Assembly: GCA_038118725.1 (NCBI GenBank)
Contig: JAYOIK010000049.1
Location: 1 to 39,555, forward strand
Direction of reading: 5' to 3'
Source: JADHLJ01 sp038118725
GTDB taxonomy: Bacteria; Pseudomonadota; Alphaproteobacteria; Thalassobaculales; Thalassobaculaceae
DNA length: 39,555 nucleotides
Position numbers and translations under genes: made by a program. Shown here in pieces: positions 6,815-15,626 of this stretch. The notes under the pieces are model-generated. The model made no database searches. It worked only from the letters and a program-made list of their open reading frames with translations, and had not been told where the DNA came from. Position 1 is the first letter of the stretch. The number at the start of each line of letters is the position of its first letter.

Positions 6815-9628
6815 TCAGCTCGCGGCCGCGGCATGGACGGAGACCGCCTCGGCGCAACGCCCGCATACCGGTTCGGTCGCGGCCTCGACCTCGGGCAGGA
6901 TTTTCCAGCACCGCTCGCATTTGGCACCGTCGGCGCTGTCCGGCACCACCGCCACGTCGGCGATATCCTCCAAACGGAACGCGCCCTCCGGCGCCGCGTC
7001 GGTGGTCAAGACCGCGCCCGAGGTGATGAAGATATCCGCCGGGTCTAGACCTTCGAATGCCGCGAACGCCGCGTCGGTTACATGCACCATCGGCTTGGCT
7101 TGCAGGGAAGAGCCGATGCGCTTTTCCGCCCGCTCAATCTCCAGGGCGCCGGTAACAACCCGGCGAACGTCGCGGATTCGGGACCATTTCTCGGCAAGGG
7201 CGTCATCGCGCCATTCACTCGGGATGGTCGGCATTACGCGAAGATGCACGGAGTTTTCCGGGTCCTGCGCGCGCGCCTGCCAAGCTTCCTCGGCGGTGAA
7301 CACCAGGATCGGCGCCAGCCACGCGGTCAAGGCATCAAACACCGTGTCCAGCACCGTGCGCGCCGCGCGCCGGCGGATCGAGTCGACGGAATCGCAATAC
7401 AGGACATCCTTGCGAATATCGAAATAGAAGGCGGAAAGATCCACGGCGCAGAAATTGTGCACCTGGATGAAGAGCTGGTGGAAGTCGAAGTCGTCGATCC
7501 CCCGGCGCACCACCCCGTCGATCTCACTCACCCGATGCAGAACCCAACGCTCCAGTTCCGGCATCTCCGACGGCTCGAGGCGCTCGCTTTCCTGGAAACC
7601 CGAAAGGTTCCCGATGAGGTAACGCAGCGTGTTGCGCAGCCGGCGATAGAGATCGACCTGACGCTTCAGGATTTCCGGACCAATCCGTAGATCCTCGGAG
7701 TAGTCCGAGCCGACGACCCAAAGTCGCAGAATATCCGCGCCGCTCTGATCGATCACGTCCTGGGGCGCGGTAACGTTACCCAGAGACTTCGACATCTTGC
7801 GCCCGCCCTCGTCGAGAACGAAGCCATGGGTCAACACCGCCTCGAAAGGCGCGCGTCCCCTGGTGCCACAGGATTGCAGCAAGGAGGTGTGGAACCAGCC
7901 GCGATGCTGGTCCGAGCCCTCCAGGTAAAGCGAGGCCGGCCACTGAAGTTCCGGACGCGCCTCCAGCACATAGCTATGGGTCGAGCCGCTGTCGAACCAG
8001 ACCTCCACAACGTCCTGAACCTGGTCATAGTCATTGGCGTCGTATTCGTTACCGAGAAAGCGCGAGGGATCGCTGGAAAACCAGGCGTCCGAGCCCTCGA
8101 CCTCGAAGATATCGGCGATACGGTCGATCACCGCCTGATCGCGCAGCGGCTCTCCGGTTCGCTTGTTCACGAAAACCGGGATCGGCACGCCCCATGTGCG
8201 TTGACGTGATACGCACCAGTCCGGACGCTGCTCGATCATCGCGTGCAGCCGGGTGCGACCGCGCACGGGCACGAAGCGGGTGTCGTCGATGGCGGTCAGC
8301 GCCTTGTCGCGTAGCGCGTTGGTCTCCATTGAGATGAACCATTGCGGCGTGGTCCGGAAGATCAACGGCGCCTTGGAGCGCCAGGAATGCGGATAGCTAT
8401 GGACCAGCCGACCGACCGCCACCAAACCTCCGGCCTCCTGGATGATCATCGCGATCTTGTAATTGTCTTCCATCACGTCCATGCCGGCGACCAGGGGCAT
8501 GTGATCATGGAACTTACCGGCGTCATCAACGGTCGAGAGGATTTCCAGGCCATGTTCCTGGCCGAGCAGAAAGTCATCGAGGCCGGCGCCGGGGGAGATA
8601 TGGACAAAGCCGCTACCGGCTTCCAGGGTGACGAACTCCGCCGGCAGCATCGGCACGTCGAACTCGTAGCCCTTGCCGCGCAGGGGATGGGCAAGGATGG
8701 TTCCCGCGAGCTCGGTCCCCTTGACGCGTGAAAGCTCCTTGAGGTCGGTGATCTTGGCGGCGGCCTTGACCGCGTCCACCAGCGCGGTGCCCAGCACGAT
8801 CTTCTCGCCGACCACGGCGGTGCTTTTCCCGTCGACCTCGGTAACCTCGTAAACCGCGTAGTCGAAGTCCTCGCCATAGGCGACGGCGCGGTTACCTGGA
8901 ATGGTCCAGGGCGTGGTGGTCCAGATAACCACGCTGGCGCCCTCAAGCGCCGGGGTCGACGCCTTGACCACGGGAAACCGCACATGGATCGTCGTGGATG
9001 TGTGGTCGTGGTACTCAACCTCCGCGTCCGCGAGCGCGGTCTTCTCGACCACCGACCAGAGGACCGGCTTGGCGCCCTTGTAAAGGCCACCGTTCATCAA
9101 GAACTTGCCGACCTCTCGGGCGATCTGCGCCTCGGCGTCGAAGCTCATGGTCAGGTATGGGTTGTCCCAATCGCCGGTCACGCCGAGCCGCTTGAACTCT
9201 TCGGTTTGAACCTTGACCCAGCCCTCGGCGAAGGCGCGGCATTTCGCGCGGAACTCGTTGATCGGCACCGCGTCCTTGTCCTGACCCTCGGCCCGGTACT
9301 GCTCCTCGATCATCCATTCGATCGGCAGACCGTGGCAGTCCCAGCCGGGAACATAATTCGCGTCCTTGCCGAGCATCTGCTGCGAGCGATTAATCACATC
9401 CTTCAGGATCTTGTTAAGCGCGTGTCCCATGTGCAGATGGCCGTTCGCGTAGGGCGGGCCGTCGTGCAAGATGAACTTCTCCTTGCCCCGGCGGTCGTCC
9501 CGCAAACGCTTTTCAAGATCGATACTCTCCCATTGCGCGATGATGTCCGGCTCGCGCTTGGGCAAGCTGGCGCGCATCGGGAAATCCGTTTTCGGCAGGA
9601 AGATCGTTGATTTATAGTCGACGGTCAT
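6815..9628 (-). CDS. ileS: Isoleucyl-tRNA synthetase
   Basis: This class I aminoacyl-tRNA synthetase charges tRNA-Ile and edits misactivated valine. The 937-aa protein has the HIGH-type motif HMGH at residues 66-69 (PYANGHLHMGHALNK), the WTTTPWTIPGN start of the editing domain, the KMSKS loop near residue 610 (GGRKMSKSLGN), and a C-terminal zinc element with paired cysteines (KCERCW and VCGRC). It is full length. It sits between ribF and lspA on the same strand with about 30 bp and 21 bp gaps, as expected for a co-transcribed housekeeping set. The ATG at 9628 begins the usual MTVDYKSTIFLPKTDFPMR leader of the alphaproteobacterial enzyme; its ribosome binding site is weak. Confidence 0.97.
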   Translation of the reverse strand: MTVDYKSTIFLPKTDFPMRASLPKREPDIIAQWESIDLEKRLRDDRRGKEKFILHDGPPYANGHLHMGHALNKILKDVINRSQQMLGKDANYVPGWDCHGLPIEWMIEEQYRAEGQDKDAVPINEFRAKCRAFAEGWVKVQTEEFKRLGVTGDWDNPYLTMSFDAEAQIAREVGKFLMNGGLYKGAKPVLWSVVEKTALADAEVEYHDHTSTTIHVRFPVVKASTPALEGASVVIWTTTPWTIPGNRAVAYGEDFDYAVYEVTEVDGKSTAVVGEKIVLGTALVDAVKAAAKITDLKELSRVKGTELAGTILAHPLRGKGYEFDVPMLPAEFVTLEAGSGFVHISPGAGLDDFLLGQEHGLEILSTVDDAGKFHDHMPLVAGMDVMEDNYKIAMIIQEAGGLVAVGRLVHSYPHSWRSKAPLIFRTTPQWFISMETNALRDKALTAIDDTRFVPVRGRTRLHAMIEQRPDWCVSRQRTWGVPIPVFVNKRTGEPLRDQAVIDRIADIFEVEGSDAWFSSDPSRFLGNEYDANDYDQVQDVVEVWFDSGSTHSYVLEARPELQWPASLYLEGSDQHRGWFHTSLLQSCGTRGRAPFEAVLTHGFVLDEGGRKMSKSLGNVTAPQDVIDQSGADILRLWVVGSDYSEDLRIGPEILKRQVDLYRRLRNTLRYLIGNLSGFQESERLEPSEMPELERWVLHRVSEIDGVVRRGIDDFDFHQLFIQVHNFCAVDLSAFYFDIRKDVLYCDSVDSIRRRAARTVLDTVFDALTAWLAPILVFTAEEAWQARAQDPENSVHLRVMPTIPSEWRDDALAEKWSRIRDVRRVVTGALEIERAEKRIGSSLQAKPMVHVTDAAFAAFEGLDPADIFITSGAVLTTDAAPEGAFRLEDIADVAVVPDSADGAKCERCWKILPEVEAATEPVCGRCAEAVSVHAAAAS

Positions 9629-9658
9629 GGCGTCCGCGCCCCTGTTCGGGACGGCCTC

Positions 9659-10591
9659 TCACTCGGCAAGAATCTCGCGTGCCCGGGCGGCATCGGCGGC
9701 GATTTGCGCGGTCAGCGCGTCAAGGCCGCTAAATTTCATCTCCGGACGGATAAAGTCAATCACGCGTATCGTCAGCGCGGTGTCGTACAGATCGCGGTCG
9801 ACATCGAACAGATGCGCCTCGAACAACGCGCCTCGATCATTGACCGTGGGCCGTCGCCCGAAATTCGCAACCCCTGCATGCCAGGTCGCCTCGCCACCGA
9901 CCCGAACCTGGATCGCATAGACACCGTGCGCCGGCTGGATCAGATCCACCACTCGGAGGTTACAGGTGGGAAAGCCGATGGTCCGACCGCGCTGATCGCC
10001 CTTCTCCACGACGGCGGAAAAGCTCCACGGCCGGCCGAGCAACTCGGCGGCGCCCCTCGGGTCGCCCTCGGCGATGCATTGCCGCGCGCGGGTCGAGGAA
10101 TAAGCGGCGCCGTCCTCTTCGGTGACCGCGTCCATGCGGGTAACCCCGACGCCATGTTCGGCGCCCTGGCTTTCCAACAGGTCCGCGTTGCCGCGGCGGC
10201 GATGGCCGAACACGAAATCATAGCCGCAGACCACGTGACGCAGACCCAGTTTTCCGGCCAGGACCTGGGGCACGAAATCCTCGGCGGCGAGCTGGGAGAA
10301 GTCATGGTCGAAGGCAAGCTCGAAGAGGATCTCCACCCCGATCTCCGCCAAGGCCTCGGCCCGGGAAGCGCTGTTGGTCAGGCGAAACGGCGCGGCTTCC
10401 GGCTGGAAAAGCATGCGGGGATGGGGCTCGAATGTCAGAACCGAAAGCGGCGCGCCGAGGCGCTCGGCGATGAGGGCCGCCTCGCGAATAACCGACTGAT
10501 GGCCCAGATGCACGCCGTCGAAATTGCCCAGCGCCGCGACGCTGCCGCGCAGGCTCGGGTCAACAGGGTCGTTGCCTCGGATGATGCGCAT
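9659..10591 (-). CDS. ribF: Bifunctional riboflavin kinase / FAD synthetase
   Basis: It phosphorylates riboflavin to FMN and adenylylates FMN to FAD. The N-terminal adenylyltransferase domain shows GNFDGVHLGH at residues 22-31 and the CGYDFVFGHRRRG segment; SSTRARQCIAEGD marks the domain junction. The C-terminal kinase domain shows GRTIGFPTCNL from about residue 202. Length is 310 aa from the ATG at 10591; a GTG one codon upstream (10594) is possible and would add a single residue. It begins the minus-strand run towards ileS and lspA, with a divergent gene on its other side. I see no FMN riboswitch upstream. Confidence 0.95.
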   Translation of the reverse strand: MRIIRGNDPVDPSLRGSVAALGNFDGVHLGHQSVIREAALIAERLGAPLSVLTFEPHPRMLFQPEAAPFRLTNSASRAEALAEIGVEILFELAFDHDFSQLAAEDFVPQVLAGKLGLRHVVCGYDFVFGHRRRGNADLLESQGAEHGVGVTRMDAVTEEDGAAYSSTRARQCIAEGDPRGAAELLGRPWSFSAVVEKGDQRGRTIGFPTCNLRVVDLIQPAHGVYAIQVRVGGEATWHAGVANFGRRPTVNDRGALFEAHLFDVDRDLYDTALTIRVIDFIRPEMKFSGLDALTAQIAADAARAREILAE

Positions 10592-10735
10592 CACCTCGGA
10601 TCCACCAATCTCGTGCCCTTGACCGACGGGCCGCGTATGTTCAAAACCGCGCGTTTATAACGGCGCCGGAGCAGTCGAACAACCTCGCTCCCGCGCACGG
10701 GTCCAATCTGTCTTCGTTCCGCCGGGAGAACCGAG

Positions 10736-11536
10736 ATGCCTCTCGATCTGAAAGCCGCCGACGCCACCGCCGAAATCCTGTTCAAGGCCCGGCGCGATGG
10801 CATCAGCCTGGACCCGCTACCCGAGGCCATTCGCCCCGTCACGGCCTCGGACGGCTACGCGGTTCAAGTGGGGGTGGTCGACCGGATAATCGCCGCGCAT
10901 GGCGGGAATCGGATCGGCTACAAAATCGGCGCAACCAATGACTCGGCGCGAGAGATGCTCGGCGCGAGAGAGGCCTTTGCCGGCGTGTTGCTCTCCGCGT
11001 TCCGGCATGCCTCCCCGCATCGGATTCAGGCACGGGACTACCATGTCATTGTTGTCGAACCGGAGATCGGCCTGCGTCTGGGCGAAGACCTGCCGCTTAC
11101 CGGCGCGCCCTATACCCCGGAACGGGTCGCGCGGGCCGTCGACGGCGCGGCGCCGGCGATTGAGATCGTCACCTCGCCCTTTCCGGTTTGGAACGAGGCC
11201 GGGATCGGCTGCATCGTCGGCGACAACGGCGCGCACGGCTGTTGGATACATGGAGAATTCGACCAGGATTTCCGCCGCCTGGATCTGGAGGATCTGGCGG
11301 TGACGCTAACCGTCAACGGCGCGGTGGAGCGCGAGGGCACGGGCCGGAATGTCGATGGCGGGCCGATGATCGTGCTGGCCTGGCTGGCTAATTTCCTGAT
11401 CTCGATGGGGGAAAGCCTGAAAGCCGGCGATATCGTCACCACGGGCTCGGCGACCCCGGTCCTCTTGGGTGACGCCGGCCAAGACATCGTGGCCGACTTC
11501 GGCGATCTCGGCCAATGCCGTCTGAGCATCGAGTAG
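10736..11536 (+). CDS. 2-keto-4-pentenoate hydratase family protein (MhpD-like)
   Basis: A 266-aa member of the hydratase/decarboxylase branch of the fumarylacetoacetase superfamily, which in aromatic meta-cleavage pathways hydrates 2-hydroxypenta-2,4-dienoate or decarboxylates oxalocrotonate. Visible features are GYKIGAT with Lys63, the metal ligands in VEPEIGLRLGEDLP (Glu108, Glu110) and PAIEIV (Glu143), and the C-terminal GDIVTTGSATPV. The ATG at 10736 has GGGAGA about 9 nt upstream. No ring-cleavage or aldolase gene is nearby, so the true substrate is unknown and a meta-pathway role cannot be claimed. It is divergent from ribF and convergent with the phosphatase gene. Confidence 0.82.
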   Translation: MPLDLKAADATAEILFKARRDGISLDPLPEAIRPVTASDGYAVQVGVVDRIIAAHGGNRIGYKIGATNDSAREMLGAREAFAGVLLSAFRHASPHRIQARDYHVIVVEPEIGLRLGEDLPLTGAPYTPERVARAVDGAAPAIEIVTSPFPVWNEAGIGCIVGDNGAHGCWIHGEFDQDFRRLDLEDLAVTLTVNGAVEREGTGRNVDGGPMIVLAWLANFLISMGESLKAGDIVTTGSATPVLLGDAGQDIVADFGDLGQCRLSIE

Positions 11537-11554
11537 ACGGATTTCCCAGGGGAC

Positions 11555-12106
11555 TTAACGGTAATCGAGGTATGGTTTTTGGTCCTGTATCGCCGCGACC
11601 AGTCCCTTGGTGCCCTTCTCGATAAGCTCGAAGGCCAGCGCGAAATCCTTGTCCTCGCCGTAATAAGGATCAGGCACGCTGGTGCCCACCATGCCTGGCG
11701 TGTAGTCCATGAACAGCCTGATCTTATCCATGTGATCAAGCGGACAATCCATCCGCATGTCACGGCGGTGCTTGTCGTCCATGGCGAGGATAAGGTCGAA
11801 TTCCTTGTAATCCCTCGGAGCGATCGGTCGCGACGAGATCCCCGCCAGCGAATATCCGCCGCCTTCCGCGAGCAATCGCGAGCGAATATCCGGCGGCGTA
11901 CCGGTTCCCGCCTTGGTACCGGCGGAATCAACCAAGACATCTCGCTTGAGGCCCGCCTCCTCGATCAGATGTCGCACGATACCCTCGCCGGTCGGAGAGC
12001 GACAGATATTGGCGGTACAGACAACTAGAACATGCATCATGACTGGTGCTGGCTTCCCTGGCCCAACTTTATGGGAGGGCTCGGACGGCACTCCCGGATT
12101 TGTCAT
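11555..12106 (-). CDS. Low molecular weight protein-tyrosine-phosphatase
   Basis: A cytoplasmic phosphatase of the arsenate reductase/LMW-PTP fold. The P-loop CX5R(S/T) is Cys30-TANIC-Arg36-Ser37, and the general acid is Asp146 in DPYYG. With the ATG at 12106 the protein is 183 aa, with an N-terminal tail of about 22 residues. That ATG overlaps the stop of the upstream metallopeptidase gene as ATGA, which supports coupling. The more usual family start would be one of the two consecutive ATGs at 12040 and 12037 (MMHVLVVC). Typical substrates are tyrosine kinases of exopolysaccharide systems, but none is encoded here. Confidence 0.9.
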   Translation of the reverse strand: MTNPGVPSEPSHKVGPGKPAPVMMHVLVVCTANICRSPTGEGIVRHLIEEAGLKRDVLVDSAGTKAGTGTPPDIRSRLLAEGGGYSLAGISSRPIAPRDYKEFDLILAMDDKHRRDMRMDCPLDHMDKIRLFMDYTPGMVGTSVPDPYYGEDKDFALAFELIEKGTKGLVAAIQDQKPYLDYR

Positions 12107-12522
12107 TCCGTCTCTCGACCTGTGTCGACCCCGGCGGTTTCGATTCGCTCCATGTCGGCGTCCGAAAACCCGAAATGGTGGCCGATCTCATGCACAAGGA
12201 CGTGCCGCACCACATGCGCCAACTCCTCGCCGGTCTCGCACCAATAATCGAGAATCGGACGCCGATACAGATAGATTCGATCCAGATCTCCCGGTGGTCC
12301 CGCGAGCTCCTTCTCTCCGAACGGCACGCCGGAATAGAATCCGAGAATGTCGAAAGGGCTTTCCAGCCCCATCTCCCGGAGGATCTCGTCCGAGGGAAAC
12401 TCTTCGATTGAAAAGGCGATACCCTGGGTCTTCGCGCGCAGGATCTCGGGGATCGAGGCCATCGCGTCACGCGCCATGATCTCGATCTGGTCCAGGCTCG
12501 GCGGCAAGATCGTCTCGGTCAT
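12103..12522 (-). CDS. Small zinc metallopeptidase family protein (zincin_1 / PF06262-like)
   Basis: A 139-aa cytoplasmic protein whose core is the extended zincin motif His111-Glu-Ile-Gly-His115-His-Phe-Gly-Phe-Ser-Asp121, matching HExxHxxGxxD with Asp as third ligand. The preceding segment GDLDRIYLYRRPI and the N-terminal LDQIEIMARDAMASIP fit the minimal metallopeptidase family found across alphaproteobacteria and actinobacteria. Physiological substrates are not known. Its stop overlaps the phosphatase start by 4 nt (ATGA), so the two are probably made together. Confidence 0.88.
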   Translation of the reverse strand: MTETILPPSLDQIEIMARDAMASIPEILRAKTQGIAFSIEEFPSDEILREMGLESPFDILGFYSGVPFGEKELAGPPGDLDRIYLYRRPILDYWCETGEELAHVVRHVLVHEIGHHFGFSDADMERIETAGVDTGRETE

Positions 12523-12591
12523 GTCATCTTGATAGCCCGAGAGCCGGGCTTGTGAAACACTCCGCCGTCAACACGCTTGCGGGAGACCCCG

Positions 12592-13233
12592 ATGTCCGAT
12601 GATACAGCCACCACCCAAGCCGACGAAATCGCGCCGGAAAAAGTCGAACGCCACGCCGAGAAAATGGCCAAGAAAAAGGCCGCGCGAAACAAGATCATGG
12701 CCACCAAGAACAAGACCGGCGGCCTGCTGATCGTGCATACCGGTAAGGGCAAGGGCAAATCCACCGCCGCCTTCGGCATGGTCTGCCGCGCGATCGGTCA
12801 CGGCATGCGGGTCGGCGTGGTGCAGTTCGTCAAGGGCAAATGGGAAACCGGCGAGCGCAAGGTGCTGGAGGCCTTTCCCGACCAGGTCACCATCAACACG
12901 ATGGGCGAAGGGTTCACCTGGGATACCCAGGATCTCAACCGCGACATCGCCGCCGCCCGCTCGGCCTGGGAGCAGGCCAAGTCGATGATCGACGATCCGA
13001 GCTACGGCATGGTGCTGATGGACGAGCTCAACATCGTCCTACGCTACGACTATCTGCCGATCGACGAGGTGGTCGAGACCCTGAAAAACAAGCGCGCCGA
13101 CGTCCATGTCATCGTGACCGGGCGCAATGCCAAGGAACCGCTTATCGAAGCCGCCGACCTGGTCACCGAGATGACCATGGTCAAGCACCCGTTCCGTTCC
13201 GGCTTCAAGGCCCAGGCGGGGATCGAATTTTAG
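12592..13233 (+). CDS. cobO: Cob(I)yrinic acid a,c-diamide adenosyltransferase
   Basis: It adds the 5'-deoxyadenosyl group from ATP to the cobalt of corrinoids in coenzyme B12 synthesis or salvage. The 213-aa protein carries the P-loop HTGKGKGKST (Gly51-Thr58), the family segments GMRVGVVQFVKG, MGEGFTWDTQD and LMDELNIVLRYDYL, and a lysine-rich N-terminal helix. I chose the ATG at 12592 because GGGAG lies about 6 nt upstream; a TTG at 12577 is in frame but overlaps that site. No other cobalamin genes are in the window, which suggests salvage or a distant cob cluster. BtuR/CobA is the gammaproteobacterial name for the same enzyme. Confidence 0.94.
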   Translation: MSDDTATTQADEIAPEKVERHAEKMAKKKAARNKIMATKNKTGGLLIVHTGKGKGKSTAAFGMVCRAIGHGMRVGVVQFVKGKWETGERKVLEAFPDQVTINTMGEGFTWDTQDLNRDIAAARSAWEQAKSMIDDPSYGMVLMDELNIVLRYDYLPIDEVVETLKNKRADVHVIVTGRNAKEPLIEAADLVTEMTMVKHPFRSGFKAQAGIEF

Positions 13234-13252
13234 GATAGGCGCGGAAACCTGG

Positions 13253-14482
13253 TTAGCCGATCCCGTACAAAGTCTGCCACTCGGTAACGCCGCGCAACTC
13301 GAAGGCGCCGAGTTCATGCACGGGTGATCGCACCCGTTCGGCGAAGGGGGCCGACATCAGCAAGGGCGTGTCCAGATCCTTGCACTTGGATGCTATCCGA
13401 CTGGCAAGGTTCACGTCCTTGCCTATCACCGTGAAATCGAGCCGCTCGCCCGATCCAACATTGCCATGCGCCACCGACCCGAAATGCAGGGCGATACCCA
13501 CCCGCATTGTGCTGTTGGACGGCGTATGAGAGGCGTTGTACCGGTCGATCCCGCTCAGCGCCCGACGCGCCGCCCGAAGCGCGGTGTTACAGCCCTGGCC
13601 GTGGCTGATGGCTTCCTCGCTCGCCTCGAAAACGGCAAGCACCCCGTCACCCATGAATTTCAGCACCTCGCCGCCGGCCTGCTCGACGGCGGGGATCACG
13701 CAGTCGTAATACGCGTTCAGCATGCGCACGGTGTCGCGATCATCCGCGAGATCCGAGATCATGGTGAAATCGCGCATATCGGATATCAGAATCGCCGCGT
13801 CGATCGAGGAGACCTCCCCCCGGCGTACATCACCATCCAGCACCCGCCTACCCGGCGCCCGGCCGAGATAGGTGCACGTCACGTCCTCGATCATCCGGTG
13901 ATAGGTCATCAGCTCCAGCACCGTGCGCAGGGTCGGCAACAGGGTCGCCATGATGACGATGTCCCGGTCCGAGAATCCGTCCGGGTCTTTGGTCGCGTAG
14001 CTGATGATATTCAAGGTACCGTTGGTGAATTCCAGGGGGATGCGCACATAGTCGGTCATCCCCTCGTCGAACAGTTCCTGAAAGATCTCGTATTCAAGGG
14101 CGGTCTTAACGTTCAGACGGGTGCGCAGCCATTGCTTGGTTTCATGCACCGTGCGGACCGGGCTGCGAAGATAAGAGGATTGGTCGTTGGTATAGACCCA
14201 GTTTCGTTGCCGTACCATGTGACCTGGCGTCCAAAGACGCTGAACACCCGCCGTTACAGAGTGCATGGTTCTTATCTGCGTGGCCGCTCGGGCGAGCGGC
14301 ACGCCTTTCTCGTACAACCGGTCACAAAACCGTTGCCAGATCGCCCCGGTGCTCCGGGTTCGCGCGCCGTCATCGATAATCCAGGCGCGCAGATCATCGA
14401 ACCATCGCAAATCCTCCCCGGAAAGCGAGGTGGGCTCCGAGATCAGCGAGGTGTAGGGGCATTCACAAAGAACCGTGGACAA
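13253..14482 (-). CDS. Class III adenylate cyclase with N-terminal sensory-like domain
   Basis: It makes cAMP from ATP. The C-terminal catalytic domain, about residues 225-409, keeps the key residues: metal-binding Asp235 (LISDMRDFT) and Asp279 (FMGDG), adenine-reading Lys275 and Asp349 (LDFTVIG), and Asn358/Arg362 (VNLASRI). The N-terminal part (about 25-200) has no membrane segment and resembles a GAF-like fold seen in related rhizobial cyclases (EGMTDYVRIPLEF, LNIISYATKDPDGFSDRD). The longest start is TTG at 14482, with only a GTGAGAG stretch before it, so the N-terminus is uncertain. It lies 40 bp after the epimerase gene on the same strand and may be read with it. Confidence 0.88.
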   Translation of the reverse strand: MSTVLCECPYTSLISEPTSLSGEDLRWFDDLRAWIIDDGARTRSTGAIWQRFCDRLYEKGVPLARAATQIRTMHSVTAGVQRLWTPGHMVRQRNWVYTNDQSSYLRSPVRTVHETKQWLRTRLNVKTALEYEIFQELFDEGMTDYVRIPLEFTNGTLNIISYATKDPDGFSDRDIVIMATLLPTLRTVLELMTYHRMIEDVTCTYLGRAPGRRVLDGDVRRGEVSSIDAAILISDMRDFTMISDLADDRDTVRMLNAYYDCVIPAVEQAGGEVLKFMGDGVLAVFEASEEAISHGQGCNTALRAARRALSGIDRYNASHTPSNSTMRVGIALHFGSVAHGNVGSGERLDFTVIGKDVNLASRIASKCKDLDTPLLMSAPFAERVRSPVHELGAFELRGVTEWQTLYGIG

Positions 14483-14522
14483 GCGCTCTCACGTGGGATG
14501 CGGGGGCATTGGGGTCAAGGAC

Positions 14523-15437
14523 TTATTCGGGGATCGCCTCATGCGCCGTCAGTATCGCCGCCAATCCCTCGCGATAGGTCGGATACTCGAGTTGAACTTT
14601 CAGTTCCTCGACCAGCCGCGTCGTATCGAGCCGCTTGCATTCCGAGTAGAACGAGCGGGCCATCGGAGAAAGCGAGTCGGAATCAAAGGGAATCGGCACC
14701 GGTGGATCGACCCCAAGCAAAGCGCAGGCATGGCGAATGACATCACCACTCGCACAAGCCTCGTTGTCGGCCACGTTGTAGATCCCTCCTGGCCTGGGGC
14801 GCGCCATCGAAGCCAGCAGGATCGACCCGATATCATCGACGTGGATGCGGTTGAAGACTTGCCCCGGTTTGTCGATGATCCGCGCGCTTCCCGCCTTCAC
14901 CTGCGCGATCGCGTTGCGGGTCCCCGGGCCGTAGATGCCGGCAAGTCTGAAAATCTGGACCGGCGCGACGTCGTCGAACGCTTCCTTCCAGGCCTGCTCG
15001 GCCGCGAGACGACGGTGGCCTCGCGCCGAACCAGGATTGGGCGGGTCGTTCTCACGCGCCACCCCACCCTGACGGTCACCATAGACGGCCGGCGTGGAGA
15101 GGTATCCGATCCAACGCAGCGTCTCGGTCGCTCGGATTGCCTCGCCATGTGCAAGCAGCGCCGGGTCTCCCGCCTCAACCGGCGGGATCGACGAGATCAA
15201 ATGCGTGACGCCTTCAAAGGCCCGATCCGGACTTTCCAGAGGTATGTCCGGCCCGAACAAAGTTGCGCCGATCCCACGTGCTTCGAAGGCGTCACGCTTC
15301 TCGGGTTCGCGGACCGTACCGGACACTCGCCAGCCCGCCGACAGAAGCCGGGCCGCAAGGCGTTCCGCGGTATATCCCAAACCGAAGAAGAACATGTGGC
15401 CCGGAGCGAGCGCGGATAACGGCGATTCTTGCGACAT
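14523..15437 (-). CDS. NAD-dependent epimerase/dehydratase family protein (YeeZ-like SDR)
   Basis: A 304-aa extended short-chain dehydrogenase relative. The Rossmann start is FGLGYTAERLA (glycines 19 and 21). The segment GYLSTPAVYGDRQGG at 111-125 holds the usual tyrosine (Tyr119), but the lysine four residues later is absent (Gln123), as in the YeeZ branch. FRLAGIYGPG and NRIHVDDIG follow, typical of sugar-nucleotide epimerase-like proteins. No enzymatic activity is established for this branch as far as I know. An internal Met15 (MFFFGLGY) is an alternative start. It is divergent from the aminotransferase gene. Confidence 0.8.
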   Translation of the reverse strand: MSQESPLSALAPGHMFFFGLGYTAERLAARLLSAGWRVSGTVREPEKRDAFEARGIGATLFGPDIPLESPDRAFEGVTHLISSIPPVEAGDPALLAHGEAIRATETLRWIGYLSTPAVYGDRQGGVARENDPPNPGSARGHRRLAAEQAWKEAFDDVAPVQIFRLAGIYGPGTRNAIAQVKAGSARIIDKPGQVFNRIHVDDIGSILLASMARPRPGGIYNVADNEACASGDVIRHACALLGVDPPVPIPFDSDSLSPMARSFYSECKRLDTTRLVEELKVQLEYPTYREGLAAILTAHEAIPE

Positions 15438-15565
15438 GGCGGCGGCTTTCAGGCGGGCCTAGGGAGACAATTGGGATCACCCGGCACTCTGATCATTTTC
15501 AATCAACCCCGTCAATTGACCTTCAAGGAGTCGGTCCTCGCGTCGGCTTCGCGTCCTTAGGTCAG

Positions 15566-15586
15566 TTATTGACAATAGGACAATAA
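15566..15586. promoter_or_regulatory. Candidate operator: TTATTG-N9-CAATAA dyad
   Basis: A perfect 6-bp inverted repeat with 9-bp spacing. It sits in a larger imperfect dyad from GTCAG (15561) to CTGAC (15589-15593), with a 2-nt bulge. A TTGACA hexamer (15569-15574) overlaps it, so a bound protein could block a promoter. It ends 40 bp before the aminotransferase start. The same arrangement, with the same spacing, recurs at 17567-17587. Confidence 0.5.
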
Positions 15587-15626
15587 TACTGACTCTTTAT
15601 ATCGACGATACTGAAGGGAGCTCCCC

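Noticed and set aside
14475..15419. 314-codon plus-strand ORF
   Set aside because: It is antisense to the epimerase gene, with no start signal and no recognisable domain.
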